From NCBI GenBank assembly GCA_003222395.1, contig QHWB01000032.1, forward strand, positions 62,001-126,000: a stretch of DNA of 64,000 nucleotides, given 5' to 3'. Positions 50,995-61,442 of this stretch are shown here, in pieces; the stretch's first letter is position 1; the number at the start of each line of letters is the position of its first letter. This DNA comes from Acidobacteriota bacterium (GTDB lineage Bacteria > Acidobacteriota > Vicinamibacteria > Vicinamibacterales > CAVVIG01). The notes beneath the pieces are model-generated. The model was not told the origin of the DNA. It did no database searches and saw nothing but the letters and a program-made list of their open reading frames with translations. Made by a program: the position numbers and the translations under genes.

Positions 50995-52212
50995 ATGAAA
51001 GTCTGGAGCATGGCGGCATGCCTCGCGTGGTTGGCGTTCGCGTGCCGGATGCACGCCCAGACGCTGCCGTCGGAGCCGATCTCAATCGCCGACGGCCGCG
51101 TCGTCGTCAGCGGCGACGTGTCGGGAACGGTAGGGACGGTCGACCCCGGCTTTTTCAACCTCACCGACTACGATCACTCGGCACTCCGGCTGATGCGCGT
51201 CGACGTGTCGGCGACCGTCAACGCCGGCGATCACTTCGCCGTGCTCGGCGAAGTCCGCGCTGAAAATCTCGATGAGCTCAGTCCGTACGCGCTGTTCCTG
51301 CGCGTCAAACCGTGGACGGCGCACGACATCACGATTCAACTCGGTCGGGTGCCGCCGACATTCGGCGCGTTCGCGCGTCGAACGTACCCGGCGGACAATC
51401 CGCTCATCGGCTACCCGCTGGGTTATCAGTACTTGACGTCGCTGCGCGCTGACTCACTGCCCGAGACCGCCGACGATTTGTTGCGGCGGCGCGGTCTGGG
51501 ATGGCTAGATCGTTTCAAGATCGGCAATCAGACGTTCGAGCACGGCCTCCCACTCGTCAATGCGTTTCACTGGGATACCGGCGTGCAGATGCACGCGGCG
51601 ACGGAGAACAACATCGTCAACGGCACCGTGGCGGTTACGGCGGGCACACTCTCGAACCCGCTCTTCCACGACGACAATAACGGCCTGCAGTACGCGGCGC
51701 GCATGGAATTCCGGCCGGTGGCGGGGCTCATCCTCGGCGCCTCCGGCGCGCGCGGTCCGTTCGTCAGCGCCGGGGCGGCGACGGCTGCCGTCGGCGAGGG
51801 CCACGACCGCGAGTTCACGCAGACGGCGTGGGGAGCCGACGTCGAGTACTCGCGCCACTACATGCTGCTGCGGTTCGAGACGATCGTCAGCGAATGGCGG
51901 CTGCCGGTGGTGAGTGAGCCGGCGATTGCCGTACCGCTGCGCGCGGTGTCGACGTCCGTGGAGGGCCGCTACAAGCTGGCGCCGGGACTCTACGTCGCGG
52001 CGCGATTGGATCACCTCGGCTTCAACGACGTCCACGGCACGACGACGACCGCTCCGTGGGACGCGCCGGTGACGCGCGCCGAGGCCGGGATTGGCTTCTC
52101 GATTCAGCGGAATCTGCTGTTGAAGGTCTCGCACCAGTACAACACGCGCGACGGCGGTCCGCTCAGACGGGTAGAGCCGCAGACGGCCGCGCAACTCGTG
52201 TTCTGGTTCTAA
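50995..52212 (+). CDS. Outer-membrane porin-like beta-barrel protein
   Basis: The 405-aa protein has a signal peptide (MKVWSMAACLAWLAFACRMHA). Alternating strands follow (ALRLMRVDVSATVNAGDHFA, ALFLRVKPWTAHDITIQLGR, YMLLRFETIVSEWRLPVV), and it ends in LVFWF, the terminal Phe recognised by the Bam machinery. LGRVPPTFGAF is typical of porin-type reporters in this phylum. It is followed 4 bp later by the cupredoxin gene and probably shares its transcript. Substrate unknown. Confidence 0.85.
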   Translation: MKVWSMAACLAWLAFACRMHAQTLPSEPISIADGRVVVSGDVSGTVGTVDPGFFNLTDYDHSALRLMRVDVSATVNAGDHFAVLGEVRAENLDELSPYALFLRVKPWTAHDITIQLGRVPPTFGAFARRTYPADNPLIGYPLGYQYLTSLRADSLPETADDLLRRRGLGWLDRFKIGNQTFEHGLPLVNAFHWDTGVQMHAATENNIVNGTVAVTAGTLSNPLFHDDNNGLQYAARMEFRPVAGLILGASGARGPFVSAGAATAAVGEGHDREFTQTAWGADVEYSRHYMLLRFETIVSEWRLPVVSEPAIAVPLRAVSTSVEGRYKLAPGLYVAARLDHLGFNDVHGTTTTAPWDAPVTRAEAGIGFSIQRNLLLKVSHQYNTRDGGPLRRVEPQTAAQLVFWF

Positions 52213-52216
52213 TCAG

Positions 52217-52909
52217 ATGATTTCGCCAAGGACGCGCGGGGGATTGATTTTGGGCTGTGTCGCCCTCGTGTCCGTCGTGTCCTTTGTGTGTGTCCCGCAG
52301 GGTACGCAGGCAGCGCGTCCCGGCACGATTCGCGGACGCGTCGAGCTGCGCCGTCCGACGTCCCCGGTGGAGCGGCGCCCCGGCGTCGCGGAGCTCGGCA
52401 GCCCCGCTCCGCGCGACGTGCCGAACCTGCTGCGATCGGTCGTGTACCTCGAGTCGGCGCCGCGCGGGGCATTCGAGACGGAAGAAGGCGGCCACGCGAT
52501 CATGGATCAGCGCAACGAGACGTTCGTGCCGCACGTGCTCGCGATCACGACCGGCACGACGGTCGACTTCCCGAACTCCGACCGGTTCTACCACAACGTC
52601 TTCTCCCTCTCCAAGACGCGGCGCTTCGATCTCGGACGCTACGCGGCCGGCGGCTCGCGGGCGGTTCGATTCGACCGCCCGGGCATCGCCCGCGTGTTCT
52701 GCGACATCCACTCGCACATGAACGCGTTCATCCTGGTCTTCAGCCATCCGTTCTTCGGCGTCACCGACGACGACGGTCGCTACCACATCGATGACGTCCC
52801 GCCGGGCACCTACAACGTGATTGCGTGGCACGAAGGCACATCGTCGGATCCGAAGGCGGCCAGCGTGCCCGACGGCGGCATCGCGGAGCTGGACTTCACG
52901 GTCCGATGA
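52217..52909 (+). CDS. Cupredoxin-like (methylamine utilisation-like) secreted protein
   Basis: The 230-aa protein has a signal peptide (LILGCVALVSVVSFVCVP). Then come IRGRVELRRPTSPVERRPGV, VVYLESAPRGAFETEEGGHA, and a type I copper pattern: DRFYHNVFS (His) and VFCDIHSHMNAFI (Cys, His, Met). A late VTDDDGRYHIDDVPPGTYNVIAWHE is Cna-B-like. It likely binds copper and moves electrons or senses copper in the periplasm. Its stop overlaps the kinase start (ATGA), tying it to the two-component pair. Confidence 0.88.
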   Translation: MISPRTRGGLILGCVALVSVVSFVCVPQGTQAARPGTIRGRVELRRPTSPVERRPGVAELGSPAPRDVPNLLRSVVYLESAPRGAFETEEGGHAIMDQRNETFVPHVLAITTGTTVDFPNSDRFYHNVFSLSKTRRFDLGRYAAGGSRAVRFDRPGIARVFCDIHSHMNAFILVFSHPFFGVTDDDGRYHIDDVPPGTYNVIAWHEGTSSDPKAASVPDGGIAELDFTVR

Positions 52910-54629
52910 AGATTCTGTCGTCGCTGCGCAGCCGCATCTTTCTCGCGAGCGCCTTCCTCGCGGTCCTGTGCATCATCGCGGCGCTGTACGTCGTGAACGT
53001 CCGCGTCACGCAGGAAGCCGAGCGGACGCTCGAGCGCGAAATCGTCGCGACCGGCGCGCAAATCGACCAGCTGCGGGCCGAGCGCTCCCAGACGTTCACG
53101 CTGATGGCGCGCCTCATCGCCGATCTTCCGAAGCTGAAGGCGGCGATCGACACCAACGACCCGACGACGGTCGAGGACATCGCCAGCGGCTACCAGTCGC
53201 AGCTGCACGCGAGCGTGCTGCTGGTGACGAACCGCCAGGGACAGGTGCTCTATTCGGTCGGCGACTCGCCGAAGGTTGCGGACATCGCGGTCGATGAGCC
53301 GGCCGTGCGCGACGCGCTCGGCGGCAAGGACACGGTGAGCCTGCTGCCGCAGCCCAACGGCATCCTGCAGATCGTCACCGTGCCGGTGCTCTTCGAGCGG
53401 CCGCGCGTCGACATCCTCGGGACGTTCAGCGCGGGATTCCTGATCGACGACGCGCTCGCCACCCAGCTGAAGAAGATCACCGGCAGCGATCTCGCCTTCG
53501 GCATGGACGGACGGATTCTCGCGTCGACGCTCGCCCGCGACGACGCGGCGATTCTCGCGCAGCGGCTGCGCACGAGCGGCATCTCGCACGTCGAGATCGG
53601 CGGCCAGGAGTACGCGGTGCTGTCCCGCGCGCTCTCGGCCGGCAGCGACGGCGCCGCCGGACCGGTCGCGCTGATCCTCCGCTCGCGGACCGAACAGCTG
53701 CAGTCGCTGCAAGCCATTCACACGGCGTTCGGCGTCACCGGCGTCGTCGCCATCGTCCTCGCGATGGCGTTCAGCTTCATCGTCGCGCGCACGATCGCGC
53801 GGCCGCTCGCCGCGATCACCAACGTGATGCGGGAGGTGGCGACGACCGGCGATCTCACGCGGAAGATCGCGCCCGGCCACCGCGATCGGTGGCAGGACGA
53901 GGACGCGCGGCTGCTCGCGACGACCTTCAACACCTTGACCGACTCGATCGCGCGGTTCCAGCGCGAGATGTCGCAGAAGGAGCGGCTGACGTCGCTCGGA
54001 CGGCTGTCCACGGTCATCGCGCACGAAGTGAGGAACCCCCTGATGATCATCAAGGCGTCGCTGCACGCCTTGCGCCAGCCCGACGTCACGGCCGAGGCGA
54101 TGCGCGAGGCGGCCGCCGACATCGACGAAGAAGTCGGACGTCTGAACCGGATCGTCAACGAAGTGCTCGACTTCGCGCGTCCGATCCGCTTCGACCTGTC
54201 CAGCGTCGACGTCAACGCGCTGTGCCGCGCGTCTGCGGCGGCGGCGCAGGCGGCGGGCCCCGGCGCGCCGATCGTCCTGCGCCTCGAGGAGCAGCTGAGG
54301 CCGATCACCGCCGACCAGGAACGGCTGCGGATGGCGCTCGTGAACATGCTCGTCAACGCGCGGCACGCCGCCAACGGCGAGGGCGAGGTGACGCTCGCGA
54401 CCGCCGCCAACGGCGAGCGGGTGCACATCACGATCGCCGATCGCGGCGTCGGCATCGGCGCGGAGGATCTGGCGCACATCTTCGATCCGTACTTCACCAC
54501 CAAGCGTGGGGGCACCGGGCTCGGGCTCCCCATCGCCAAGAACATCATCGAAGGGCTCGGCGGCACGATCGCGGTGTCGAGCGCGCGCGGCCGGGGGACG
54601 GAAATCCATCTGGAGCTGCCGCTCCGCTG

Positions 54630-54630
<1 letters not shown>
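52906..54630 (+). CDS. Membrane sensor histidine kinase with HAMP domain
   Basis: The 574-aa kinase has a first helix (IFLASAFLAVLCIIAALYVV), a periplasmic sensor of ~230 residues (dCache-like, QVLYSVGDSPKV, GTFSAGFLIDD), and a second helix (VTGVVAIVLAMAFSFIVA). HAMP follows (ARPLAAITNVMREVA), then the dimerisation helix with His373 (AHEVRNPLMI) and the ATPase part (NMLVNARHAANG, DRGVGIGAEDLAHIFDP, GTGLGLPIAKNII). It phosphorylates the regulator encoded next. ATG 52906 is set by the ATGA overlap. Confidence 0.93.
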
Positions 54631-55994
<1,364 letters not shown>

Positions 55995-56115
55995 CCGGGA
56001 CGATCGACGTAACTGCTTACGCGCCGGGTAAGCCGGCGGGGACGGACCGCTCGCGAGAGTCATCGAAAAGTTGCGACCATTTTGTCGTTCATTATGAGAC
56101 GCTTTTGGACTCGCG

Positions 56116-56138
56116 TGCAGGCATTGCGCTTGCCTGCA
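56116..56138 (+). promoter_or_regulatory. Leader hairpin before the cytochrome gene
   Basis: TGCAGGC (56116-56122) pairs with GCCTGCA (56132-56138) over a 9-base loop, in the 170-bp gap that also holds a possible TTGCGA-16-TATGAG promoter (about 56073-56100). It may affect expression of the cytochrome-barrel-cupredoxin genes. Confidence 0.35.
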
Positions 56139-56164
56139 AGCGATGCCATCCAAGAGGACATCAA

Positions 56165-56617
56165 ATGCTGAAGCGACTCTCCTTGATAGTGGGGCTGTGC
56201 GTGGCGGGCGCCGCGCTGGCTGCGTGCGACGAAAAGCTGTCGACGCTCGCCGGGCCGACGCCGGGACTCGAACCGACCTTCTCGAGCATCCAGCGGGACA
56301 TCTTCGAATCGACCGACAGCGCCGGACGCTCTGCCTGTACGAATTGCCACACGAGCACCGGACGCACGCCGGCGGGTGGCATCAACCTCATTCATGACGT
56401 CGCGTACGATCAGCTCGTGAACGCTCCGGTCCGGGGCAGGGTCGGCGCGATTCGCGTCATCCCTGGCGATCCCGACAACAGCTATCTAATCCAGAAGCTC
56501 GAAGGCCGGGCCGACATCGTCGGACGGCGAATGCCCTTCAATGGACCGCCGTTCCTCACCGACGGCCAAATCCTGATCATCAGGCGGTGGATCGCGATCG
56601 GCGCGCCACGCAACTGA
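56165..56617 (+). CDS. Small c-type cytochrome-like lipoprotein
   Basis: The 150-aa lipoprotein (MLKRLSLIVGLCVAGAALAA, then CDEK) has one haem motif, ACTNCHTS. It also has DIFESTDSAGRSAC, IRVIPGDPDNSYLIQKLEG, RRMPFNGPPFLTDGQILIIR and WI at the C-terminal helix. This is the planctomycete/acidobacterial monohaem (PSCyt1-like) pattern. It likely carries electrons near the outer membrane. AGAGG before the ATG is the ribosome site. The next genes follow in the same direction. Confidence 0.88.
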   Translation: MLKRLSLIVGLCVAGAALAACDEKLSTLAGPTPGLEPTFSSIQRDIFESTDSAGRSACTNCHTSTGRTPAGGINLIHDVAYDQLVNAPVRGRVGAIRVIPGDPDNSYLIQKLEGRADIVGRRMPFNGPPFLTDGQILIIRRWIAIGAPRN

Positions 56618-56678
56618 CGGCCCGCGCGACCAACGTGCCAGCGACAGCGGACCAACGATTACAGAACAGGAGTGTCCT

Positions 56679-57509
56679 GTGAGACGCGTATCGACTCTTT
56701 CCGCAGCTCTGTTGGTTCTCGCGTGCACGTTCGCCGCGCCATCAATCGTCCGCGCGCAGGCGCCCGCCGATGACGATCCGGCCGTGCTGCGGCTCGCGGA
56801 GCCGGACTTCACGCTGATTGGTCTGCCGACGTCGCTGCGGCTGCCGACGTTCGGCAGCTCGTTCCGCGTGACGCACCGCTTCACGCGCCCGCTCGGCCAG
56901 GGCGACTTCGGCGACCTGGCGGGCGATTTCTTCGGCATCGACTCGGGCGCGCAGATCGGCCTGGAGTACCGCTTCGGCCTCGTGAAGAACGGACAGGTGG
57001 TCTTCCACCGGACGAGCACTCGCACGATTCAGTTCTCGGGTCAGTACAGCGTCCTGCGCCAGAGTGGCGGAGCGCCCGTCGACGTGTCCGCGCTGGTGAC
57101 GATCGAAGGGACGAACAATTTCCGGGACAGCTACTCGCCGGCGGTCGGCGCGATCATTTCGCGCGACATCGGGACCTTCGCCGCCTTCTACGTCGAACCG
57201 ATCTGGGTGAACAACACCAACCCGTTCCCGACTCAACTGGTCGATCACAACAATACGTTCATGGTCGGCATCGGCGCACGAATCCGCTTGCTGCCGACGG
57301 TCTACATCACGGGGGAAGTCGCGCCGACCAGCGGTTACAGACCAGGCCAGACGCACGGCGCGTTCGCGATCGAGAAGCGCGTGGGCGGCCACCTGTTCCA
57401 GCTGAACTTCTCGGACAACATCGGCACGACCATGGCGCAGATCGCGCGGGGCGGACCGCCGCAGAACGACTGGTTCATGGGGTTCAACATCTCGCGGAAG
57501 TTCTTCTAG
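56679..57509 (+). CDS. DUF5777-like beta-barrel protein
   Basis: The 276-aa protein starts with GTG after AGGAG. The signal peptide ends at IVRAQ. The mature part is a run of beta strands (FRVTHRFTRPLGQGDFGDLA, IGLEYRFGLVKNGQVVFHRT, FAAFYVEPIWVNNTN, VYITGEVAPTSGYRPGQ) and ends in MGFNISRKFF with a terminal Phe. It fits DUF5777, an outer-membrane barrel family usually beside c-type cytochromes and cupredoxins, exactly as here. It may expose or secrete a redox substrate. Confidence 0.82.
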   Translation: MRRVSTLSAALLVLACTFAAPSIVRAQAPADDDPAVLRLAEPDFTLIGLPTSLRLPTFGSSFRVTHRFTRPLGQGDFGDLAGDFFGIDSGAQIGLEYRFGLVKNGQVVFHRTSTRTIQFSGQYSVLRQSGGAPVDVSALVTIEGTNNFRDSYSPAVGAIISRDIGTFAAFYVEPIWVNNTNPFPTQLVDHNNTFMVGIGARIRLLPTVYITGEVAPTSGYRPGQTHGAFAIEKRVGGHLFQLNFSDNIGTTMAQIARGGPPQNDWFMGFNISRKFF

Positions 57510-57521
57510 AACCAGGCGGCC

Positions 57522-57932
57522 ATGGCAGCAGCGCGTCTCGCCGGTGGTCCGGGCGTCGTCGCGAGCCTTCTCGCGGCGCTCGCGTGCGGGGGCACCTCAT
57601 CCAGCGGCACGTCGCCGTCGCCGTCGCCGACGTGCACCGCGTCGTCGAACACGACGACGATCACCATTTCGAACAACGCCGTCTGCCCGCAGAACATCAC
57701 CGTGTCGCGCGGCGCGCAGGTGACGTTCGTCAACAACGACACGCGCAATCACGACATGGAATCCGACCCGCATCCGGAACATACCGACTGCCCTGAGATC
57801 AACCAGGCGGGCTTCATCGCGCCGGGCCAGAGCCGGCAGACAGGCAATCTGGTGACCGCCCGCCGCTGCGGATTCCACGATCACCAGAACTTCGAGAACA
57901 CGGCGCTCCGAGGAAGCATCACGATTCAGTGA
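57522..57932 (+). CDS. Cupredoxin-fold lipoprotein
   Basis: The 136-aa protein has a lipobox-like LLAALACGG and a Ser/Pro/Thr linker. A plastocyanin-like core follows: TITISNNAVCPQNITVSRGA, VTFVNNDTRNHDMESDPHP, EHTDCPEINQAGF and RRCGFHDHQNFENTALRGSI. Candidate copper ligands are His in NHDM, Cys in RRCGF and the HDH pair. It completes the cytochrome-barrel-cupredoxin group 12 bp after the DUF5777 gene. No obvious ribosome site. Confidence 0.82.
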   Translation: MAAARLAGGPGVVASLLAALACGGTSSSGTSPSPSPTCTASSNTTTITISNNAVCPQNITVSRGAQVTFVNNDTRNHDMESDPHPEHTDCPEINQAGFIAPGQSRQTGNLVTARRCGFHDHQNFENTALRGSITIQ

Positions 57933-57965
57933 GGGTGGGACACGGACGCCGCCTCGGGTTGACGG

Positions 57966-58307
57966 TCAGACGCCCGCGGCCGACGCGCCGGGCGGCACGT
58001 ACGCGAGCTGGCCTGCCTTCTTCATCGCCGCGATGCCTTCCTCGATCGTCATCAGCGGCGTCGTCTTGATGCTCTTGATGCTGCCGCCCGCAGCCGCGGC
58101 GACGGCGAACGCCGCCGCCTCCGTGTTCGCGGGCATCTCCATGACCGCGACGATGTCGTACTCGCCGAACGCGAAGAACGCGGTTTCGAAGCTGCCGCCG
58201 AGCTTCTCGACGACCGGGCGCAAAACCTTCGTGCGATCCTGCGGGTTCTTCACGAGCGCGGCCCACGCCTGAGGGGTGTAGGCGACCTGGACGAGATAGT
58301 GCGCCAT
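57966..58307 (-). CDS. GYD-domain protein
   Basis: The 113-aa protein has the GYD family pattern: MAHYLVQVAYTPQAWAALVK, LRPVVEKLGGSFETAFFAFG, EYDIVAVMEMPANTEAAAFA and SIKSIKTTPLMTIEEGIAAM. Here the name-giving GxYD motif appears as GEYDIV. It is a small ferredoxin-like fold of unknown function. AAGGAGG eight bases ahead of the ATG gives a strong start. Confidence 0.88.
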   Translation of the reverse strand: MAHYLVQVAYTPQAWAALVKNPQDRTKVLRPVVEKLGGSFETAFFAFGEYDIVAVMEMPANTEAAAFAVAAAAGGSIKSIKTTPLMTIEEGIAAMKKAGQLAYVPPGASAAGV

Positions 58308-58381
58308 GGGACCTCCTTGGATGCTGCGCCGGAGGGCGATCCGGCCCGCGGTTTCCGATTGCAGCGGGGTGAGGACGGATT

Positions 58382-58528
58382 CTAGTCCCGCGCCCTGGTC
58401 GTTGCAACGCGGCCGCGAGACAACGTCACGCTTATGGCAACGGCCAGCCAGAACAGGAAGCCGCCGAGCCCGTCCGGGACTCTCGTCGAGTAGGCAAACA
58501 GATCCGGCTCCGCGACAACTCCGTTCAC
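58382..58528 (-). CDS. Small single-pass membrane protein (48 aa), coupled
   Basis: GTG 58528 overlaps the TGA of the upstream gene (GTGA). The frame reads MNGVVAEPDLFAYSTRVPDG, LGGFLFWLAVAISVTLSRGR and VATTRARD, then TAG. One hydrophobic helix is followed by a basic tail, as in real small membrane proteins. The coupling suggests it works with the 92-aa protein. No family recognised. Confidence 0.45.
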   Translation of the reverse strand: MNGVVAEPDLFAYSTRVPDGLGGFLFWLAVAISVTLSRGRVATTRARD

Positions 58529-58803
58529 GAGAGCGGGACTGTCGCGCCAGTATCGCGGGAGTCAGGCACGCTCGATTCGACGAGGCGAATCGTGACGACG
58601 TCGCCGATATTCAGGTGACGTGTCCACTCGGCCCAGTACGGGTCCGCGGCCCCAAGAGGAGCGTTGCCGTCTCGCTGCCCGCACACGCGTAGATCGAATC
58701 CGGAGCCGAACAACGACGTGACATCTGCGTCAACTGACCACACGTCGTCCGCGCCGGCCAGACAGTATCGTTCGCCGTTGACGGCCACTTCTAAACAGAG
58801 CAT
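58525..58803 (-). CDS. Small protein of unknown function (92 aa)
   Basis: The product reads MLCLEVAVNGERYCLAGADD, VWSVDADVTSLFGSGFDLRV, CGQRDGNAPLGAADPYWAEW and TRHLNIGDVVTIRLVESS, with normal acidic composition and three Cys. A longer start at 58866 (MATPAFLPKRG) is possible. It is translationally coupled to the 48-aa membrane protein. The pair stands between a GYD gene and a dispersed repeat. Function not recognised. Confidence 0.55.
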   Translation of the reverse strand: MLCLEVAVNGERYCLAGADDVWSVDADVTSLFGSGFDLRVCGQRDGNAPLGAADPYWAEWTRHLNIGDVVTIRLVESSVPDSRDTGATVPLS

Positions 58804-58915
58804 GTATAGAACCTCTGTTTTTGAGCCGACCGCGCCACGCTTTGGCAGAAAAGCCGGCGTGGCCATCGTCGGCGGTACTGCGACGAAGGCGTTCTGCGGT
58901 GATCACTACGATTTC

Positions 58916-58950
58916 GGACTATCCTAAACCGGAGATCGCCTTACACGATT
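58916..58950. repeat. Dispersed 35-bp repeat, copy B
   Basis: 28 of 35 bases match 1991-2025 without gaps, including AAACCGGA and CCTTACACGATT. It lies just past the 3' end of the amidase gene. Confidence 0.6.
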
Positions 58951-58966
58951 TTCCGGCGCTGCGCTT

Positions 58967-61435
58967 TCAGCGATCCGGCGGCGGGCGACGGTGATGCGTC
59001 GCCTGTTCGTACGCGTGGGCGAGCGAGAGCACGCGCGCGTCGGACCAGAGGCGGCCGAGAAACGAGATGCCGAACGGGTAGCGGCCGCCGAGCAGTCCGG
59101 CCGGCACCGTCACCTGCGGCAGACCGGTCATCGCGCTCTCTTCGCACGTGCCCGGCTCGCCGCCGTAGCGTTCGAGCCCGCCCTCGTGCGTGTGCGGCCG
59201 CGCCTGGTTCGCCGGATAGACGAGCGCGTCGAGACGCTGCGCGTCCATCGCGCTGACGAACAGGCTCCGGAAGCTCTCGCGCCCGGCGTAGAACTTCGCC
59301 GTCGCGGCGCGAAGGTCGTCGCCTTCGGGCGTCGGCCGCAACGCGTCATCGAACCGGCGCGCGCTGTCGGGGGCGAGCTTGCCCGACGCGAGCAGATCGT
59401 CGATCGTCAGCACCTTCTCTCCACGCCCGGCGCCGCGCGAGAGATACGCCGTCCACGCCGCCTTCAGCGATCCGGGCGCGCTGCCGCGCGACGCGCGATA
59501 CTGCGCGTCGAGATCCGCAATGGTGACGTCCACCACTGTCGCCCCGGCCGCGCGAAGCTCCTTGACCACGGTCTCCATCGTCGCGGCGGCCTCCCGCTCT
59601 CCGGTCACGCCGACGAACAGCTGCCGCACGATGCCGATCCGCGCGCCTTTGAGCGCAGCCGGATCGAGCGATGCCGCGAACGATCCGCGGACGTGCTGGT
59701 CCGCTTCCTTCGTCGTCTCGTCTTCGGGATCGACACCGGCCACCTGATCGAGCACGAGCGCGAGCTCGCGAACCGACTTCGCGATCGGACCGACGGCGTC
59801 GTTGAACGTGTTGAGCGGCATCACCCCCGCGCGGCTCGTCAGCCCGCGCGTCGTGCGAATCGTCGCGAGCGACGCGAACGACGCGGGGTTCGAGAGGGAG
59901 TTGCAGGTGTCGGTGCCGAACGCGACGGCCACGAAGCTGCGTGATACGCCGGTCGCGCTGCCGCCGCTCGACCCGGCGGTGCTGAGCGACGCGTCGTACG
60001 CATTGCCGATCGTCCCGCCGACGCTGCTGATGCCGAAGTCGCCGAACGGGAACTCGTCGAGGTTCGTCTTGCCCAGCACGATCGCGCCGGCGCGGCGCAT
60101 GCCGGCCGCCATGTGCGAGTCGCGGCGCGGGCGGTGCTCGACCAGCGCCAGCGATCCGCCCGTCGTCGGCAGCCCGAGCACGTCGATGTTGTCCTTGAAC
60201 GCGACGGGGATGCCGTGAAACGGACTCCGCACGCGGCCGGCCGCGCGCTCGGCATCGAGCGCCCGCGCGTCGCCGAGGGCATGCGGGTTGAGCGCGAGCA
60301 TCGAGCGAAGCGTCGTGCCGTTCCGATCGAACGTCGACAGGCGTCGGAGGTATTCGCGGACGATGTCCTCGGATGTCGTCGCGCCGCTCGCGAGCGCGTC
60401 CTGCAGTTGCGGTGTCGTCTTCTCGACGACGGTGAACGGCGACGGCGCGCTCCGGTCGGGCAGACGCCAGTTGACGATCTGCGCGCGCTGGCGCGGCGTG
60501 AGGCCGCGAAGATCCGGCTCTGCCAGGAGTCGGCGCGCAGTCTCGGTTACAAGCGCGATCTGCGCGCCCGCGGCTGGGATCGCCGGAGTGCCTTGCGAGA
60601 ACGGCGGCTGATGCTTCGGCGCGACGAGGCCGTCGCGGATCGGGATCGGAAAGCCGCCGCGCGGATCGTACGTTTCGCTGAGCCCTTTCACGACGAACAT
60701 CATCAGCGACACAGTGCGTCCCGGCTCGATCGTCAGCGTGAACACGTAGCCGATGTGAGCGGGATCGAAGCCGGGCCACGGATCGACGAACGGATCCGCG
60801 TACATGTCGCCGGCCTTCTTCAGCAATCCGACCGTCCTCGATCCGAGCACGTGCGCCGACGGACCGTGGCCGGATGGCCCCCGCATCGGATCGTCGACGC
60901 CGCGCGCGTTCTGCATCACGGTGACGAAGCCGTCTTCCGGATCGATGGCGCGATTCCCGTTCGACGTGGTCGCAACGGCGACGCGGCCGCCGTCCTCGTA
61001 CGCGCCGGCCGCCCCGCCCCAGGCGACGTCGACGAGGCGCGCCTCGGCGGCGACGTTCGTGAAGCTGTCGACGTATCGCAGATAGTTCGTGTCTCGCGGC
61101 GCGTCAATCGATCGATCGACGACGATGCCGCTCTGCAGGACCGGCGTGATCGAGTCGAAGCGCTCCGAACCGTCGTAGGCGAGGCCGAATCCGCGGAGGT
61201 ACTGGTTGCGCGCGAGCGTCGCGCCATTTGCGAGGCGCACTTGCAGCTTGAGATAGCCGAACCCGTTGAACGGATTCGCGGCACCGCCGGTCGCGATGCC
61301 GCCGCTGTCCTGCGACCACGCGGATGTGTCCTGAATGTCCCAGAACTGGCCGTCGGCCGACGGCGTGCGCGTCACGGCGCGCGGGACCATGGTGGCCGCG
61401 AGCACGATCAGGAGCGCGACGCCGCAGCGCTTCAC
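58967..61435 (-). CDS. Amidase-signature enzyme with large N-terminal beta domain
   Basis: From GTG 61435 the protein is 822 aa. After a signal (VALLIVLAATMVPRAVT) come ~290 residues of beta-rich sequence (FWDIQDTSAWSQDSGGIATG, DAPRDTNYLRYVDSFTNVAA, GYVFTLTIEPGRTVSLMMFV) not found in ordinary amidases. The amidase domain then follows: HGIPVAFKDNID (catalytic Lys), STAGSSGGSATG (cis-Ser) and FGTDTCNSLSNPAS (nucleophile Ser; usual GGS is CNS here). It hydrolyses an amide outside the cytoplasm. It starts 7 bp after the LVIVD gene stop. Confidence 0.9.
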   Translation of the reverse strand: MKRCGVALLIVLAATMVPRAVTRTPSADGQFWDIQDTSAWSQDSGGIATGGAANPFNGFGYLKLQVRLANGATLARNQYLRGFGLAYDGSERFDSITPVLQSGIVVDRSIDAPRDTNYLRYVDSFTNVAAEARLVDVAWGGAAGAYEDGGRVAVATTSNGNRAIDPEDGFVTVMQNARGVDDPMRGPSGHGPSAHVLGSRTVGLLKKAGDMYADPFVDPWPGFDPAHIGYVFTLTIEPGRTVSLMMFVVKGLSETYDPRGGFPIPIRDGLVAPKHQPPFSQGTPAIPAAGAQIALVTETARRLLAEPDLRGLTPRQRAQIVNWRLPDRSAPSPFTVVEKTTPQLQDALASGATTSEDIVREYLRRLSTFDRNGTTLRSMLALNPHALGDARALDAERAAGRVRSPFHGIPVAFKDNIDVLGLPTTGGSLALVEHRPRRDSHMAAGMRRAGAIVLGKTNLDEFPFGDFGISSVGGTIGNAYDASLSTAGSSGGSATGVSRSFVAVAFGTDTCNSLSNPASFASLATIRTTRGLTSRAGVMPLNTFNDAVGPIAKSVRELALVLDQVAGVDPEDETTKEADQHVRGSFAASLDPAALKGARIGIVRQLFVGVTGEREAAATMETVVKELRAAGATVVDVTIADLDAQYRASRGSAPGSLKAAWTAYLSRGAGRGEKVLTIDDLLASGKLAPDSARRFDDALRPTPEGDDLRAATAKFYAGRESFRSLFVSAMDAQRLDALVYPANQARPHTHEGGLERYGGEPGTCEESAMTGLPQVTVPAGLLGGRYPFGISFLGRLWSDARVLSLAHAYEQATHHRRPPPDR

Positions 61436-61442
61436 GACGCGA

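Noticed and set aside
56000-56164. Sigma-54 promoter ahead of the cytochrome gene
   Set aside because: No TGGCAC-N5-TTGC match was found by eye; a sigma-70-like TTGCGA/TATGAG pair fits better.
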